Assembly (NCBI RefSeq): GCF_030272615.1
Contig: NC_081412.1
Coordinates: 340,315,370-340,379,369 of the forward strand
DNA: 64,000 bases
Direction: 5' to 3'
From: Cryptomeria japonica
Taxonomy: Eukaryota; Streptophyta; Pinopsida; Cupressales; Cupressaceae
This document shows, one piece after another, positions 36,066-48,736 of the stretch. Every line of letters starts with the position of its first letter. The first letter of the stretch is position 1. Both the position numbers and the translations under genes were made by a program. Below the pieces are notes generated by a model. It was not told the DNA's origin, did not search any database, and saw only the letters and a program-made list of their open reading frames with translations.

Positions 36066-37145
36066 TGTAGACACCTAAAAATTTCTCATCAATGGAATAC
36101 TAATTATTCATCTTATTAATTAAATAATTCTTTAATTATTTAATGAAACTAATTATTATTCTTCTGAATTAATTCTAGTCATCACATTTCTCCAAAATTA
36201 CTAGTTATTCTATTTCTCTCTCTTTTAATCAACTCGTCATTTAAACCTCTTCTTTATAATTAATTAAATATTTATTATTTAATTAATTACGATTAAAAAC
36301 CTTTAATTAAATAATCTTTATTATTTGACTAAATTCCATTTCTAATGATTAAATAATTTTTTAAAATTATTTAATTAACTAACTCATTCTTTTTCAAATT
36401 CAAATTTCATATTCTCCCCAAATTTTGATTTCATCAAATTTCAATTAATTCAATGCACATTTCACTTTTCAAAAAATCCAAATTCAAATTAAATAAAAAT
36501 GAAATGTGAATTTCATCTCAAAATCCTACAACACATGTTGAAATTCTAACTTCCACTCACTTTCAGTCTGACTAGGCAATCAATTTAGTCAATCGAGCAA
36601 TCAATTCAGTCATCTCCCCAATTAACTCCCCAATCACCTTTTTCATCTCTCAATCAAATTTTTGGAATAGAACAATCAAATTAGTTAACAAATCAATCAA
36701 CACAATTATCTGATCAGTTCACTGATCAATCAACCCACTTGACTCATCAATCAAATGAGTTAAACTCCCAATCATTTTTTTCTCAAGCAATCTCAACAAT
36801 TGATCAATTATGTTCCAGAATGAATCTCAACCGTCCATTCTCATCCTCCAGAATCTATAAATTCAACCCATTTCTCCTCAATTTCCTTATCCACTATCTT
36901 CAGAATTTTTCTGTCTAACTTATGCAGGAACTCCAGCATAGCACTGAGAGCCACGCCAACATGATGATGAAGAAGAGCAATGTAAGTCTATCGAATTGAT
37001 AAAAGGGGGTGTTAATGCTTTAATTTAGTGTTTTCTTGATTTGATTAACTTCCATTGTGCTTAAGGATTTAGTTAGTTAGATTCAAGTTTTGGTGGTTAA
37101 CTTGGTTAATCTATCTTATTTACGATCGAATTTTTCCTTAAAAAA
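36066..37145 (+). repeat. Tat element 5' LTR
   Basis: About 1080 bp, starting TGTAGACACC and ending CCTTAAAAAA (CCTTAAAACA in the relative at 51309-52366). The two are similar throughout, with several indels. It is preceded by ATTGG. Two A's follow, then TGGTGAACACGACG, a possible primer site that I cannot assign to a tRNA. Confidence 0.8.
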
Positions 37146-40100
37146 AATGGTGAACACGACGTGAAGAACAACAAACTAATATCATTTCTCGATTTAGTGT
37201 TTTTGCAAGTTCTGTGTATGGATTTCAGCTTGATTTGGTGTTTTTGTAGGTTGCCTGTATGACATCGTGCAAATAGATTAAACGTTTGCATTCATAGACA
37301 CAAAAAATTACATGTGCTTTGTACCTGTTTTGCATCCGTCCTTCAAAAAATTCACATTGGTTCATAACCTATTTCACAAGAATTGATATAATCTATCATA
37401 TACGTTCAGAATAGAGACACATGCCCATAATTAAATCATTTCTACTTGCGATTAATGTTTCTCCCCTATCTTGAACAATTCTTCTAAATATTAAAATTCT
37501 TACATTCTGTTGTTTTTAATTTTCATGTATTTGCTTAAAATGTCCCTAATTTATGGCACGCAGGGTGAAACTTTAAACTACAGGATCAAGGAGGAGCGCT
37601 GAACAAAGAAGACAACAACATTACTTCCAAAAACTATTACAATTAGAGTGAAAGTTCAACGAACCTGAGCTACAAATTACTTATGCAAAATCCCAAAAAC
37701 TTATCTATGGCTATATACGAAAATATGGAATGACAGAAGGAACAACATTAGGATTTTAGAGCAAAAAATTGTTAAATTTTCAATTGTCTAACACTTTATT
37801 TTGATAGCATTTTAGTTTCCATGTTTTTTTATCGTTAACGGTGTTGCATGCATTCTGACAGAAATTCACAATCGTTCTGTCATAATCTAAAATAAACCCA
37901 TTTGTATGCAATTCACATTTCGATTTGGGTTTAAAAATGAACATGGAATTGTTTTATGCTTAGGATAGATCACATACTACAATTCTCTAAGGCTAATGAA
38001 GTTTTGTCTTCTGTGTTTGGAGTGCTTGCTCATTTCATTGGGTGGACCCATAGTTGCATGAAGTACCTTTCCACCCACCTTCGGGGTCTTGGGAGATAGG
38101 GAAAAGTGACAATGACACCCACTTTTATTTTTGTAGAGAGGGATATTCTTTGACTAGGGATTTCATCACCCCACAAAGGTATCTCAAATTGGGACACGTT
38201 GGGGATATCTACTCTCCCAATGCAATCTCGAATAGGTTTTCCAAGCCACTATATAAATATGTTGGTCAGGTGGCTGGAGCACTAAGTGAATTCGACATAT
38301 GTGGAGGCCCCCTCTGCACCAATAAGCTTAGTTAAAGCCTTAAGTGGCTTGCTTCAAGAATCTGTCGTTAGATTGGTGATCCCTCAGAACTATACTACGA
38401 GCCAGTTGTTTTAGTTGACCAAAAATCCCACATTTGATGGTTCAGGGAGTGTGGATCGTACCCCGTAGATACCCCTCATGTACCCATCTTGATGAGACAG
38501 GAATTCACCAGTTATAAGATCTTTGGATCTTCGGGGTAAGAGAATCTGTCATGCCTGAGAAGTGTAGAGTGGAGCCAGTGCTACCAGAGTCTCTATCTGT
38601 CCATCTTGTATGAGGTACTTTTTTGCGGGGTTCCCATCGAATGGTTTCCTCTTTCCAACCTAGGTTGTAAATGCTTCTCATGTCTTTAATTTGTTCGATG
38701 TATTAAACCAGTGAGAGTCATTCCTTCTTGGGCCCATTTAGGCCCTTTTCACTCATGTAACTCTAATTTTCAGAGTTGTTAGAAAAAAATTCAGTTGGCC
38801 ATACTATTTTTCACATTTGTATGTTGTAAATGACAATTCCTTCAAAACAATTTTTTTCCCAAACAAGGTCACTCAAACAAACACCTCGATCAACACCAAA
38901 CTGTCAAAAAAGATCCTAAAATTCTCAAAACAAAGTTTCTTATTTACACCCTTTGTGATCATAGGTCAATTTCAGGTCCTTAGTCTTCATCCTGCATAGT
39001 TCATCCTTAGTCCTCATATCATCGTTGCATAGCTATTATTGCATTAGTCCTTACCTAGTGTATCTTGCATAGTCCAACCTTAGTCCTCATATCATCCTTG
39101 CATAGACAATATTGCATTAGTCCTTACCTAGTGTATCTTGCATAGTCCAACTTTAGTCCTCATATTGTCCTTGCATAATCAATAGGTTTATCCAATAGGT
39201 TTTGCGTTGTTGGTCTAAGCTTAGCTTTCATTTTACATCCCTAATCCTCATATTTCTTGAGTAGTCCATATTACATTTTAGTCCTCATATGGTCTTTCCC
39301 TAGTTCATGCTTAGTCCTCCTAAGGTATGCATAGTCTTTTCCTAAATCCTCCTGTTACATTTAGTGTCAAATCCAAGCCTTTTATTTCCACTTATCTCTT
39401 GCATAGTCATAATATGTATCAAGTCCAAACATTCTCCCAAGAAGGTTATTGAGTCCAAAAGACCCCTACTTTTAGTCAATCATCATATCAATCTTAGTTC
39501 CCTATGCTATACTGGACTCTTAACATCTTTTGAGCAGTGACATCTACTTGCTTAATAGATTAAGTCTCCTTTAGTTACATTTGCATGTTCTTTACAGAGT
39601 CTCCATAGCATGTGTTGCAATGGTCTTGCGTGGTGATAGTTTCTTCGTGTTTGAGCAACCCAATCTTGGTCCAAATGACAATTAGGGAGAAATCATTGAT
39701 GGTATTGATAACCTTGCATGGAAGTTGAGAAAAAGTGTCCCCCAATATAGAGGAGGTGAGTTTGTCATAGACAAGGAAATAAGAAAAGCAGTCTGAATCC
39801 AAAGAGTAGTTGAAAGAGAAATAATTTTGAAGAGGCTAGAAAGGCTTAGACTACAGCAACAACAATCTCCTCATCCCAATCTTCAACCCCCTTGCCCCAG
39901 TCCTTAGTAAAGTATCAAGGTAATTTGCATACATAGTCTTTCAAGAGTCTACCATTGTCATCTTAGGTGCATCATTACTTGCCAAAGATCTTTCATTCCC
40001 AAGTCGTCATAGGAGTCATTCATGCCATTAACCAGATAGAAAAGCACTAAGAATAAGATGGACCTAAATAGTGACCCCTTTGTTAACCCCACATGGAACA

Positions 40101-40180
40101 TGGACTTACCTAACTATCAACACACACAACCCTGAAGAGCTGCAACACTGCCAACCAACATAAACAACATGCATTCAACA
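37146..40180 (+). other. Tat element leader region
   Basis: 3 kb between LTR and gag. A 93-codon frame at 38054-38335 (ending SEFDICGGPLCTNKLS) has coding-like composition but no recognised family. Tat elements may carry an extra ORF here. A 73-bp tandem repeat occupies 39003-39179. Nothing else could be supported. Confidence 0.55.
39003..39179 (+). repeat. 73-bp tandem repeat in the leader
   Basis: Copies start at 39007, 39080 and 39153 with the core TTAGTCCTCATAT, about 2.4 units. More degenerate TAGTCCTC fragments continue to about 39350. Confidence 0.85.
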
Positions 40181-40229
40181 GAAGAAATCCAACAAAATTT
40201 GACACAAGAGGAACTTGATGCTACTTAAC

Positions 40230-42178
40230 AAGATCCACAAGTCCTCGTGGTTCTTAATGCACTTATTAATCACGATAAGGATACATATCTTTCTCTTTTG
40301 ATTTTGAATAGAGCTAAGTTACCCCCAAATGTTGAGATTTCAACAATATTACCTCCCTGGGTAACTTTGAACCATAATATAAATCAAAAACCAAATTCGA
40401 CACAAACACAAGCTGCATCTTCAAGCTCCACACATGTTGCATATCAAAACACACAAGTAGTGAGAACCCAATCTACCACAATTTCAACTTAGAATTCCCA
40501 GTCAGGTGCTATTTCCTAAAATACAAATGTCACAGCAAGTGCCTCGAACACCTCAGAACAAACTCAAACAAGTATGACTCTGAATACTATTCCCATAAGT
40601 ACCTCTCAACCAACAACATCAGTCTTTGTGGGATCCACTTATAGTGGATAAGGTTTGAATCAAGGCTCCACTAGGATGCATGGATCCGGTCAACCCAATG
40701 TTAGCATCCAATTTTCTTACTTCACAACACCTAGTGGAAATTACAACACACAACTGGATAATCAGTCAATGTTGCAACATTTTCCTGTATACTCAAACAC
40801 CAATCCTTTTGTGGGGAACACATATATGGCCACTGCACCTTTGAACCAGATAGAAATATTGGCTTATCAAGTTCAAAACCTCCTAAGACAGATGACAAAT
40901 ATACAAATGGGGAATGAAAAGAAAAGTTACACAATGGAGGATCTTCGTCCTTATCTTTTTGACAAGACTTTGTATATGCTACCTTTTCCACCACATTTTG
41001 AAACTCCCAAGTTTGACAAATATAAAGGAAAAGGTGATTCTTGAGATCATGTCAGGGAGTTATTCACTGCATGTATTGAGGTGGCTCATGAAGACATATA
41101 CTTGATGTGCCTATTTCCCAAATGTTTGGGGAGAACAACACTAGAGTGGTTTTCACACCTCCTACCAAAGATTTTCTCATGGGGAGAATTAGCAGAGAAG
41201 TTCATAATAAACTTCTCACATAATATAGATAATCCAGTTACTCTAATGGATTTATGTGCTACCAAACAAAGGGAAGGCGAGACATTCACTGCATTTTTGC
41301 AAAGTTGGAGATCCCTATACCGTAGATGCCTTAGTCATATACCAAAAGTTGAACAGGTTGACATCTTTGTTGAGAATCTCATTCCACAAATCAAGTATCC
41401 ACTGCAGATACAATGTCTCATCACCTTCAAGGAGATCATAGAGAGGGATATAGTGTGAGAAAGGTCTGGTATAGCAAGGGGTCCTAAAAAATCAGAAGGA
41501 AAGAGGATCAGCTAACAACACAAATAATGAAAAATCAAAATTCTAGTCAAAAAATCAAAATGTGAAAAATGATGGAGTTGCAGATGCCCGTGTGGTTAAC
41601 AGAATTCAACCAGTGATATCATTACAAGGACCGGTTGAGCCCTTTGTGCCAAACAAGAATTAGTCCCAAGATAATAGTGCATCGTCAATGAATGCAAATG
41701 TCAGTCTGGTAACCCCATACCTCCAATGGTTAATACACCTAGAAGAAACTACACACCACTTGGAGAACCAATTGAGCCATCCCTCAAAAAGTTGATATAA
41801 ACTAATATGATCACCCTACGAGAAATCAAGCCATATGAACCAGGTCCTTTCAAACCAGCCTAGTGGAATGATAATGACTTTTATGAATACCATCGCATCA
41901 AAGGCCATAAAATATCAAGTTGTTATGAGCTCAAGAACCTGATACAAGATCTCATCGATCAAGGTGACATTACTGTGGATGCTAATAAAGCATTTGCGAA
42001 CACGAAGCATACAATTTTCAAGGATCCTTTTGTTAAAAATGACAAAAGAAAGGCTTCCAGTTCAGGGACACATGATGATACTACAAATTACACCAAGGTA
42101 GAAGATAACTATACAATCAATGCAATCAGTGTAGGAGATGACATAGTTTCCATAATCACGATCAATCCAAGAAACTGA
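40230..42178 (+). pseudogene. Tat gag, multiply broken
   Basis: Serine/threonine-rich N-terminal pieces (40247-40492, 40655-41044) contain VYSNTNPFVGNTYMA. A TGA at 41042-41044 lies just before DHVRELF, where CGA (Arg) would fit. The main gag domain is at 41081-41458: FPKCLGRTTLEWFSHLLP, NPVTLMDLCATKQREGETF, LYRRCLSHIP. A zinc-type motif near 41880-41930 reads YEYHRIKGHKISSCYELK, with Tyr where the family normally has the first Cys. The frame ends at 42178. At least five stops or shifts are present, so it is inactive. Confidence 0.82.
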
Positions 42179-42304
42179 TATTGTGCAATTGTTACTCGAT
42201 GATCGAGGGGGGTCACATTGCAAGGAGTGCCATCCAATCCTCCTCCATCAATGACTAGCTATAATGTAGTTGATCAATTAAGAAAGACCCTTGCATAAAT
42301 TTCA

Positions 42305-42775
42305 TTGTTCAAGCTTCTTCACATCTCCCCAAGTCACAAAGCAATCCTAGATAAAGATCTTCAAGGATCTGTTGTCACTCGTGACATGGATGAGAACACC
42401 TTCCATTCCATGGTTGGAAATTTAGCTGCCTCCTATGTGGCATTTACAAAACTTGATGTCCCAACAGATAGACCCATGCACAATGATCCTCTCCATCTAG
42501 AAGTGTTTGTTCATAAGAGAAAGGTCAGAAGAGTGTTAATAGATGGTGGAGTGGGGCTCAACATATGTACGCTTAATCTGGTCAAAGCATTGGGCTACTC
42601 ACAACATCATATTGATCCCACTAAAAGAATAAACATCAAAGAATACGATGATGAAGAGTTCCCATCAAAGGGCGTGGTTACCTTGCCAGTACAAGTAGGA
42701 CTTGTTACAATTGATGTATCATTTCAAGTCTTGGATCGAGAGTTGGGATATAATGTGCTACAAGGTTGCCCATAA
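42305..42775 (+). pseudogene. Tat aspartic protease region
   Basis: A 156-codon open frame with VRRVLIDGGVGLNICTLNLV. The catalytic loop is D-G-G, as is usual in Tat-type proteases, where others have D-S-G or D-T-G. FQVLDRELGYNVLQG is the family's C-terminal motif. It would cut the polyprotein. The frame itself is intact, but both neighbours are broken, so no polyprotein can be made. Confidence 0.82.
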
Positions 42776-42889
42776 ATACATTGCATGCAGGCGATACCAT
42801 CAAGTTTCCACCAATGTGTTAAGTTCCCTTATAATGACATTGAAATCAGAATAAAAGGTGATTTGAATCCCTTCCAACATTGAAATTAT

Positions 42890-43390
42890 TTGAGAGCGAG
42901 CACATACAACCAAGTTCCTATCAATCAAGTGGCTCCACTCAGTAGACAGTTGAAATCCCTAAAAATATCATACGCTCAAGCATCATCATCCCGCACACCT
43001 ATAACATCATTGCTCCAGTTCAATGATGAAGGATGTGGTGAATATTCCTACTCCGAAACATTATCAATAGGCCAATTGTCTCCTAGATCCTTTGGGAGAG
43101 TCTTGCCAAATCCAACAAGTAAATATAAAGGGAAGGAAATAGTCCAATTCACAGATTCTTGTTCCTTCATAATATGGGGGGAGATAAATGAAGAATCCTT
43201 GGAAGAAGATGTGAACAAATGGCTATATAAAGAAGAAGATGATAGTTCAAATGTCAGAATCCCTTTAGATCAATATGGAAATGGCTTCAAAATGTTACAA
43301 AGACATGGTTATGATGGCACAATGGGATTGGGGGCACATTCTCGAGGCATTATAGAGCCCATATTACTGTCAGAAAACCTAAGGAATTAG
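42890..43390 (+). pseudogene. Tat region with G-patch domain
   Basis: 166 codons between protease and RT. Near its C-terminus GNGFKMLQRHGYDGTMGLG and then HSRGIIEPI match the G-patch pattern (hydrophobic-x-x-x-G-[YW]-x-x-x-x-G-L-G-x-x-x-x-G). This is a short RNA-binding motif also present after the protease in some retroviruses and plant Gypsy elements. The acidic stretch INEESLEEDVNKW lies before it. The frame closes with TAG at 43388-43390. Confidence 0.72.
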
Positions 43391-44503
43391 GGTTTAGGAT
43401 ATAATGGCATTACAAGAAGAAGAACAATAGTTAGATCAAATACTCCAGTTATCCAAAATCTATCAACTCTAGTAGCATAACCTATAACAGGTGAGAATCA
43501 AGACCCTGAGTCACCGAGCCAGAATAATCTATCAATTATTGTCTTTGCACCAACATCACATGTAAATGTATTTACAAAAATGAGAATTTCACCAACAAAT
43601 GAATCAAGTACCCATTCATACCATCATCATCAAGCAACACATCAATGGGAACAAGAATGGGAACAAGAATAGCCCCAGCTAGTGACATTAACATCATATT
43701 ACTTCAGTCTCTCATCCAAGAACTAAATGATATGTTTGTCACAAAGGAAGGATATACAAGTCATGGGAACACCCCATTTTACATCAACATTGTTGAAACT
43801 TCTCTCTCTCTCTCCTTCTCTCTGAGAAAATTGATGAACTAAATGACAAAGGATCAAACAGGGAGACATACATTGAAAGTATAACTGATTCCCATGAGTA
43901 TGAATTCCTATCTCTTCATAGATGCAACACATATATAGTATTCAGAGCTTATGATAATGAATCACCTATTGATGATGGAATTATTTATGAAGACAAATCA
44001 ATAGATCCAAAGTCAATCAAATATGTTTATGATAGCCGAGTTTGCATGGTATCAACAATACCTCCTCTAGAAGAAGGCACAGATCTCTGTTTGATGTATC
44101 CTCACTTAATAGAATGGGGGCAAGAAGATGAACCACATCTTGATTGGTTCAAAAATGATGAAGCTATTGTAGAATTCCTAGGTGCTCGAGATGCACTTCC
44201 TTATGATTATCACAAAGTTGGATTTTCAATAGACCTGGACAGGACAACCTATTTTGGAGAGACAAGCTCCTCTTTTGCAGAGGCTAAAGGAGATGAACAC
44301 CCAAGCACTAGCAGATTAGATGACCTCCCTATTGATCAAGAACGAGAAACATTGCTTATAAAAATACAAAGGAAGTCAATATTGGAGACACTGAAACCGT
44401 ACACAAGATACACTTGGCTCAGTCTCTCAAACTAGAAGAAAAATAAAAATTTATCCAATTCTTCAAACAACAACCAATTATTTTTTCTTGGTCATATGTC
44501 AAC
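43391..44503 (+). other. Tat spacer between G-patch and RT
   Basis: A low-conservation acidic linker. A 129-codon frame at 44046-44435 (DLCLMYPHLIEWGQEDEPHL) is in the place of the linker before the RT domain. A CT-rich microsatellite lies near 43801-43825. Confidence 0.6.
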
Positions 44504-45256
44504 ATGTCGAGACTTGATCCAGAACTAGTGCTACATTATTTTCCATTGTTGCCAAGAACAAATCCATATAAGAAAATGTTTTGTAAGATGCACCTTCAAA
44601 TCGCCTTGTTTGTAAAAGTAGAACTACAAAAGTTGTTAAATGTAGGCTTCATAAGACTCATAGACTATGCAAAATGGATATCCAACTTAGTACTAGTGAC
44701 CAAACCCACTGGAGGCATAAGAATCTGCACTAACTTTAGGGACTTGAACAAGGATTGTCCCAAAGATGACTTTCCACTACCCAACATAGATATAATTGTG
44801 GATTTGACTGTTGGGCATGAAATGCTTTCACTCATGGCTAGTTTTTCTGGCTATAATCAAATCAAGATTGTACCAAAAGACCAACATAAAACAACGTTCA
44901 CTTACTCTTGAAATGTGATGCCATTTGGTCTCAAGAACGCTGGTGCAACTTATCAAAGAGCAATGACCACCCTGTTCCATGACATGATACATGATATCAT
45001 GGAAGATTATGTAGATGAATTGTTAGCAAAATCCAAAACCAGGGATTATCATCTTGATTTTCTAGCCAAAATATTTGATAGGCTTCAACGATACAATGTC
45101 CGGCTTAACCCAAAAAAGTGTGTGTTTGGTGTCACATCGGGTAAACTCTTGGGATTCATTGTATCCAATAAAAGAATTGAGGTAGATCTTTCAAAAGTCA
45201 AAGCCATATTAGACATCCCACCACCATCCACACTTAAACAATTAAGAAATTTGTAG
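44504..45256 (+). pseudogene. Tat reverse transcriptase, catalytic site lost
   Basis: MSRLDPELVLHYFPLLP leads into KPTGGIRICTNFRDLNKDCP and FSGYNQIKIVPKDQHKTTF. A TGA at 44909-44911, probably from TGG, splits the domain. MPFGLKNAGATYQRAMTTLF follows. The catalytic motif at 45008-45019 reads Y-V-D-E instead of Y-V-D-D. A TAG at 45254-45256, where glutamine is expected before GRLQSIRRF, ends the frame. It would copy element RNA into DNA. Confidence 0.9.
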
Positions 45257-45811
45257 GGAAGATTACAATCCATCAGGCGCTTTATAGCACAATCGGCAGA
45301 AAAGTGTCAACCATTTCAACATCTTTTGAATAAAGGTGCTACCTTCAAATGGACAGAACAATGTCAAGAAGCATTCCGAGCCTTAAAATATTATCTATTG
45401 TCAACACTAGTATTAGTTCAACCAACATCGGTTAAACCTTTAGTTTTGTATATATCAACTACTAGTTCTCCTTTAGGAGCTCTACTGACACAACATGATG
45501 GTCAAGGAAAATAAAGAGCCATTTATTATATTACCGAAACATTAGTGGGATATGAACTCAATTATACACCCATAGAAAGGGCATGTTTAACAATGATCTT
45601 TGCATCCCAAAAGCTTAGACATTACATGTTGAGTCACAAGATCAAACTTATAGCACACTTTGATCCTCTTAAGTACCTTTTGAGAAAAGCTGCATTAACA
45701 GGAAGATTAGCCAAATGGGTCATGATATTGAATGAGTTTGACATTGAATATGTAGATAGAAAGGCCATTAAAGGACAAATATCACTTGGCAAAACCTCCT
45801 ATATAGGATGA
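45257..45811 (+). pseudogene. Tat first RNase H
   Basis: After the TAG the frame continues GRLQSIRRFIAQSAEKCQPF and FKWTEQCQEAF, then LVLYISTTSSPLGALLTQ. A TAA at 45512-45514 follows. ELNYTPIERACLTMIFASQK and LAKWVMILNEFDIEYVDRKA complete the RNase H and its tail. The last ~15 codons are frameshifted relative to the next domain. Confidence 0.85.
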
Positions 45812-46262
45812 TCACCCACTCCTAGTAGATTTTCCTGATGAATCTATGTTCGCCATAACAACCTCAATACCCTGGAAGTTGTATTTTGATGGTTCTTGCA
45901 CCAATCATGGTGAAGGTGTCAGTATCTTATTTGTCATCCCTCAAGGTGACTCAATTCCAAAATCTTATAGATTAAGCTTTCCATACAAAAACAACATAGC
46001 TGAATATGAAGCCCTCATTATAGGACTTCGTACTTCCATTCAATGGAAGATAACATAATTAAATGTCTACGGAGATTCATAGCTCATTGTTAATCAAGTC
46101 AATGATAATTATAGTACCAATGATGACAAACTGATGCCCTATAAATAAATGATTGAAGAACTCAAACAACACTTCAGTCATATCACCCTTGAGAAAATTC
46201 CTAGACAACAAAATAAATCAACAGATGCTATGGAAACTGTAGGATCTCTTTTGGATATGCCA
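45812..46262 (+). pseudogene. Tat second (archaeal-type) RNase H
   Basis: WKLYFDGSCTNHGEGVSI carries the first Asp. NNIAEYEALIIGL carries the Glu. VYGDS, then a TAG and LIVNQV, carries the second Asp. RQQNKSTDAMETVGSL carries the last Asp. The D-E-D-D set is thus present, but three stops interrupt the frame: after KIT, inside GDS-LIV, and after YK. A second RNase H of this kind is a known hallmark of Tat-lineage Gypsy elements. Confidence 0.85.
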
Positions 46263-46322
46263 AATAATGAAACTTAGTTTGAGTCTCTTTTGGATATGCC
46301 AAATAATGAAACTCAGTTTGAG
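46245..46322 (+). repeat. 39-bp in-frame tandem duplication, CAG in one copy and TAG in the other
   Basis: Two 39-bp copies (46245-46283, 46284-46322) encode SLLDMPNNET plus three residues. They differ by one base, T at 46275 and C at 46314, giving TAG versus CAG. Confidence 0.95.
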
Positions 46323-46554
46323 TTCATAGTGGAACAACTAATAGTACCAACATATGAAATCCCCTCTTTGGAGTATTTATGCATGATAGTAGGCCCAGAG
46401 TCATTGTGGTATAATGAGATATGCATACTTACATGACCAATACATGTCTCTTGACCTATCTAGAGATCATAAAAAAACTCTCATACGAAAGGCATTGAGA
46501 CATGTTATCATTGCTCATACTCTATACAGAAAAGGCTTTGATGGGACCCTTCTT

Positions 46555-47640
46555 TGATGTTTGAATGCCGAAGAAGCACAATTAGCTTTACAAGAAGTGC
46601 ATGATGGAATCTGTGGGGCACATTCCAATAGTTTGCATTGGAATAGAAGTTACTGAGAGCCGAATATTATTGGCCAACTATGGAAAAGGACACTTATAAA
46701 TATATGCAAAAATGTAGACAATGCCAGTTACATGGAGACCTAATACATGTCCTTTCTCAAGACCTTCAACCAATAACATCACCATGACCATTTTCACAGT
46801 GGGGACTAGACCTTGTGGGCAAGATAAATCCCTCATCCTCCAATGGACATAAATTCATCCTAATAGCTACCATACATTTTACCAAGTGGGTGGAGGTTAT
46901 CCCTCTAACCTATACCACTGCAAAACAAATAGAAAAGTTCCTTCGGTATGGAGTCCCAATGTGCATAGTAACTAATAATGGACGTCCATTCAAAAATCAA
47001 GAGGTACATGACTTATGCGATCAATTTCACATCCAACATCACTTTGCAACACCATATTACCCCCAAAGAAATGGTCAAGCAGAAGTGACTAACAAAACAA
47101 TATTTTTTATTTAAAGAAATTTGTCAATGAAGCAGGAAGAGACTGGTACCTCTAACTAAATCCTACACTCTAGGCATACAAAATAGGTGTGTGCACAACC
47201 ACAAGTGCCACCCTATACTCATTGGTATATGGTACATGAGCTATCTTTCCCATTAAGGTAGAGTTACCTTCTCTCAGATTTTCCCTAAAAGGCATTATAT
47301 CAGAGGAGGACTATAGAGTGGCCAGACATCAAGAGCTAGAAATGTTGGATGAGAAGCGACAAAGAAAATGAAATCACCTACAAGGCTATCAAAACAGACT
47401 AAAAAGGAGCTATAACAAAAGAGTAAGGCCAAGACACTTTGAGGTGGGAGATTTGGTCCTCAAGAAAAATTAGAAGAATCTAGTAGAGGGTGAGAAACTA
47501 GGAAATTTTGAACCTAACTGTTTGGGTCCTTTCATAATAACATGGGTCATTGGTAATGGAGCATATAAGTTGTCCACAATGGAGGGAGATCCACTCCGCG
47601 AGCCCATGAAAAATATGCACCTCAAACGACACTACATTTA
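46555..47640 (+). pseudogene. Tat integrase
   Basis: The zinc-binding N-terminus is frameshifted (QLALQEVHDGICGAHSNSL, then YMQKCRQCQLHGD in another frame). The core from about 46800 reads WGLDLVGKINPSSSNGHKF, TKWVEVIPLTYTT and VTNNGRPFKNQEV. The second catalytic Asp is Asn (AAT at 46974-46976). NGQAEVTNKT carries the Glu. A TAA at about 47112 ends the core. The C-terminal part (GAYKLSTMEGDPLREPM, then NMHLKRHYI) closes at 47640. It is inactive. Confidence 0.85.
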
Positions 47641-48736
47641 AGGGCTAGGTTAATGTAGATTTCATTTTTTGCATTTGCATATTATTCCTTTAGCATTGCA
47701 TTGCATATAGTTTATTTACAAAGTTGCATCATAGTCACAAATTTTATTGCATATAGTTACATTAATAAACCAAGGTGATTGCCTTAGTTAATCACTTGTT
47801 GGCACTAAAAAATGAGAGAGGGTCATCTCATTTCTTAGATACCTGCGCATGAAGTTTTTGAAGGACTTAGGTCATTCATAAACATATTGAAGTTTTTGAA
47901 GGACTTAGGTTGGGTGGAGGTTTCTCTATTGGGCCTTGTTACCCGAGGTCTATCGATTGCTATATTTTACACATTAATCATTTACTCTAAATCATTATAG
48001 ATACTTAGTTGATTATATGGCTAGTGAAAAATCCATAATTCTACTTCAGCGCCACTGTGATTGTCACACCCATGTGAGTTTCATTACTTACAATCCAATG
48101 TGAGAATGTAAAAGAAAAATGCCAATCAAAATATCAAGGCAAAAGAGAAAAAGAAAGCATGCAAGAATTATTATGCAAAAAGTACAATAAAAATCTTGGA
48201 TATGGGAACATGTGGATAACTCCATCAAGGCTATAGATGCTTATTGGCAATGGAGCAATATTCGAGAAATTACAGTGATAACCTCGTTGGGGCTATAGAT
48301 GCCCGACTAGTAGCGGGGCTCTATCCAGGATACTTTTGAAGTAAGAATAACTTATGTAGCTAGTCATATATGATTCTAAGGGTCTCTAATGACTACAAGG
48401 GTCAGAATAAATCCAATCGCACACATGTAAACAAGAGATGACCAAAAGTTTCAAGTTTCAGTGGGGAAGTTTTCGATGTCTCCATCTATAAATCTTAGTT
48501 AATTAGTGGGTTAATTTGGATGGCCCAAAGATCTAATGAGAAAAAATTAAACTTCCCTCTCTGAAATGTTTTGTGCCTTTAAATCAATTGGTGTATGAAA
48601 AAGTGGTAGACAAACAAAAACACCCTTGTTCAATAAGAGATTGCATTTTCATCTTGCATAAGCATAGTTTCTTATCAAAATTGTCCCCATGTGCATCATC
48701 ACCGATTTGCATAGTAGGGGGCATAATTGAAAAAAC
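47641..48736 (+). other. Tat 3' region, first part
   Basis: Non-coding. Short duplicated phrases near 47850-47910 ('gaagtttttgaaggacttag' twice) are the only structure seen. Confidence 0.5.

Noticed and set aside
43801-43825. CT-rich run as a regulatory site
   Set aside because: A short microsatellite in the decayed Tat linker. No support for function.
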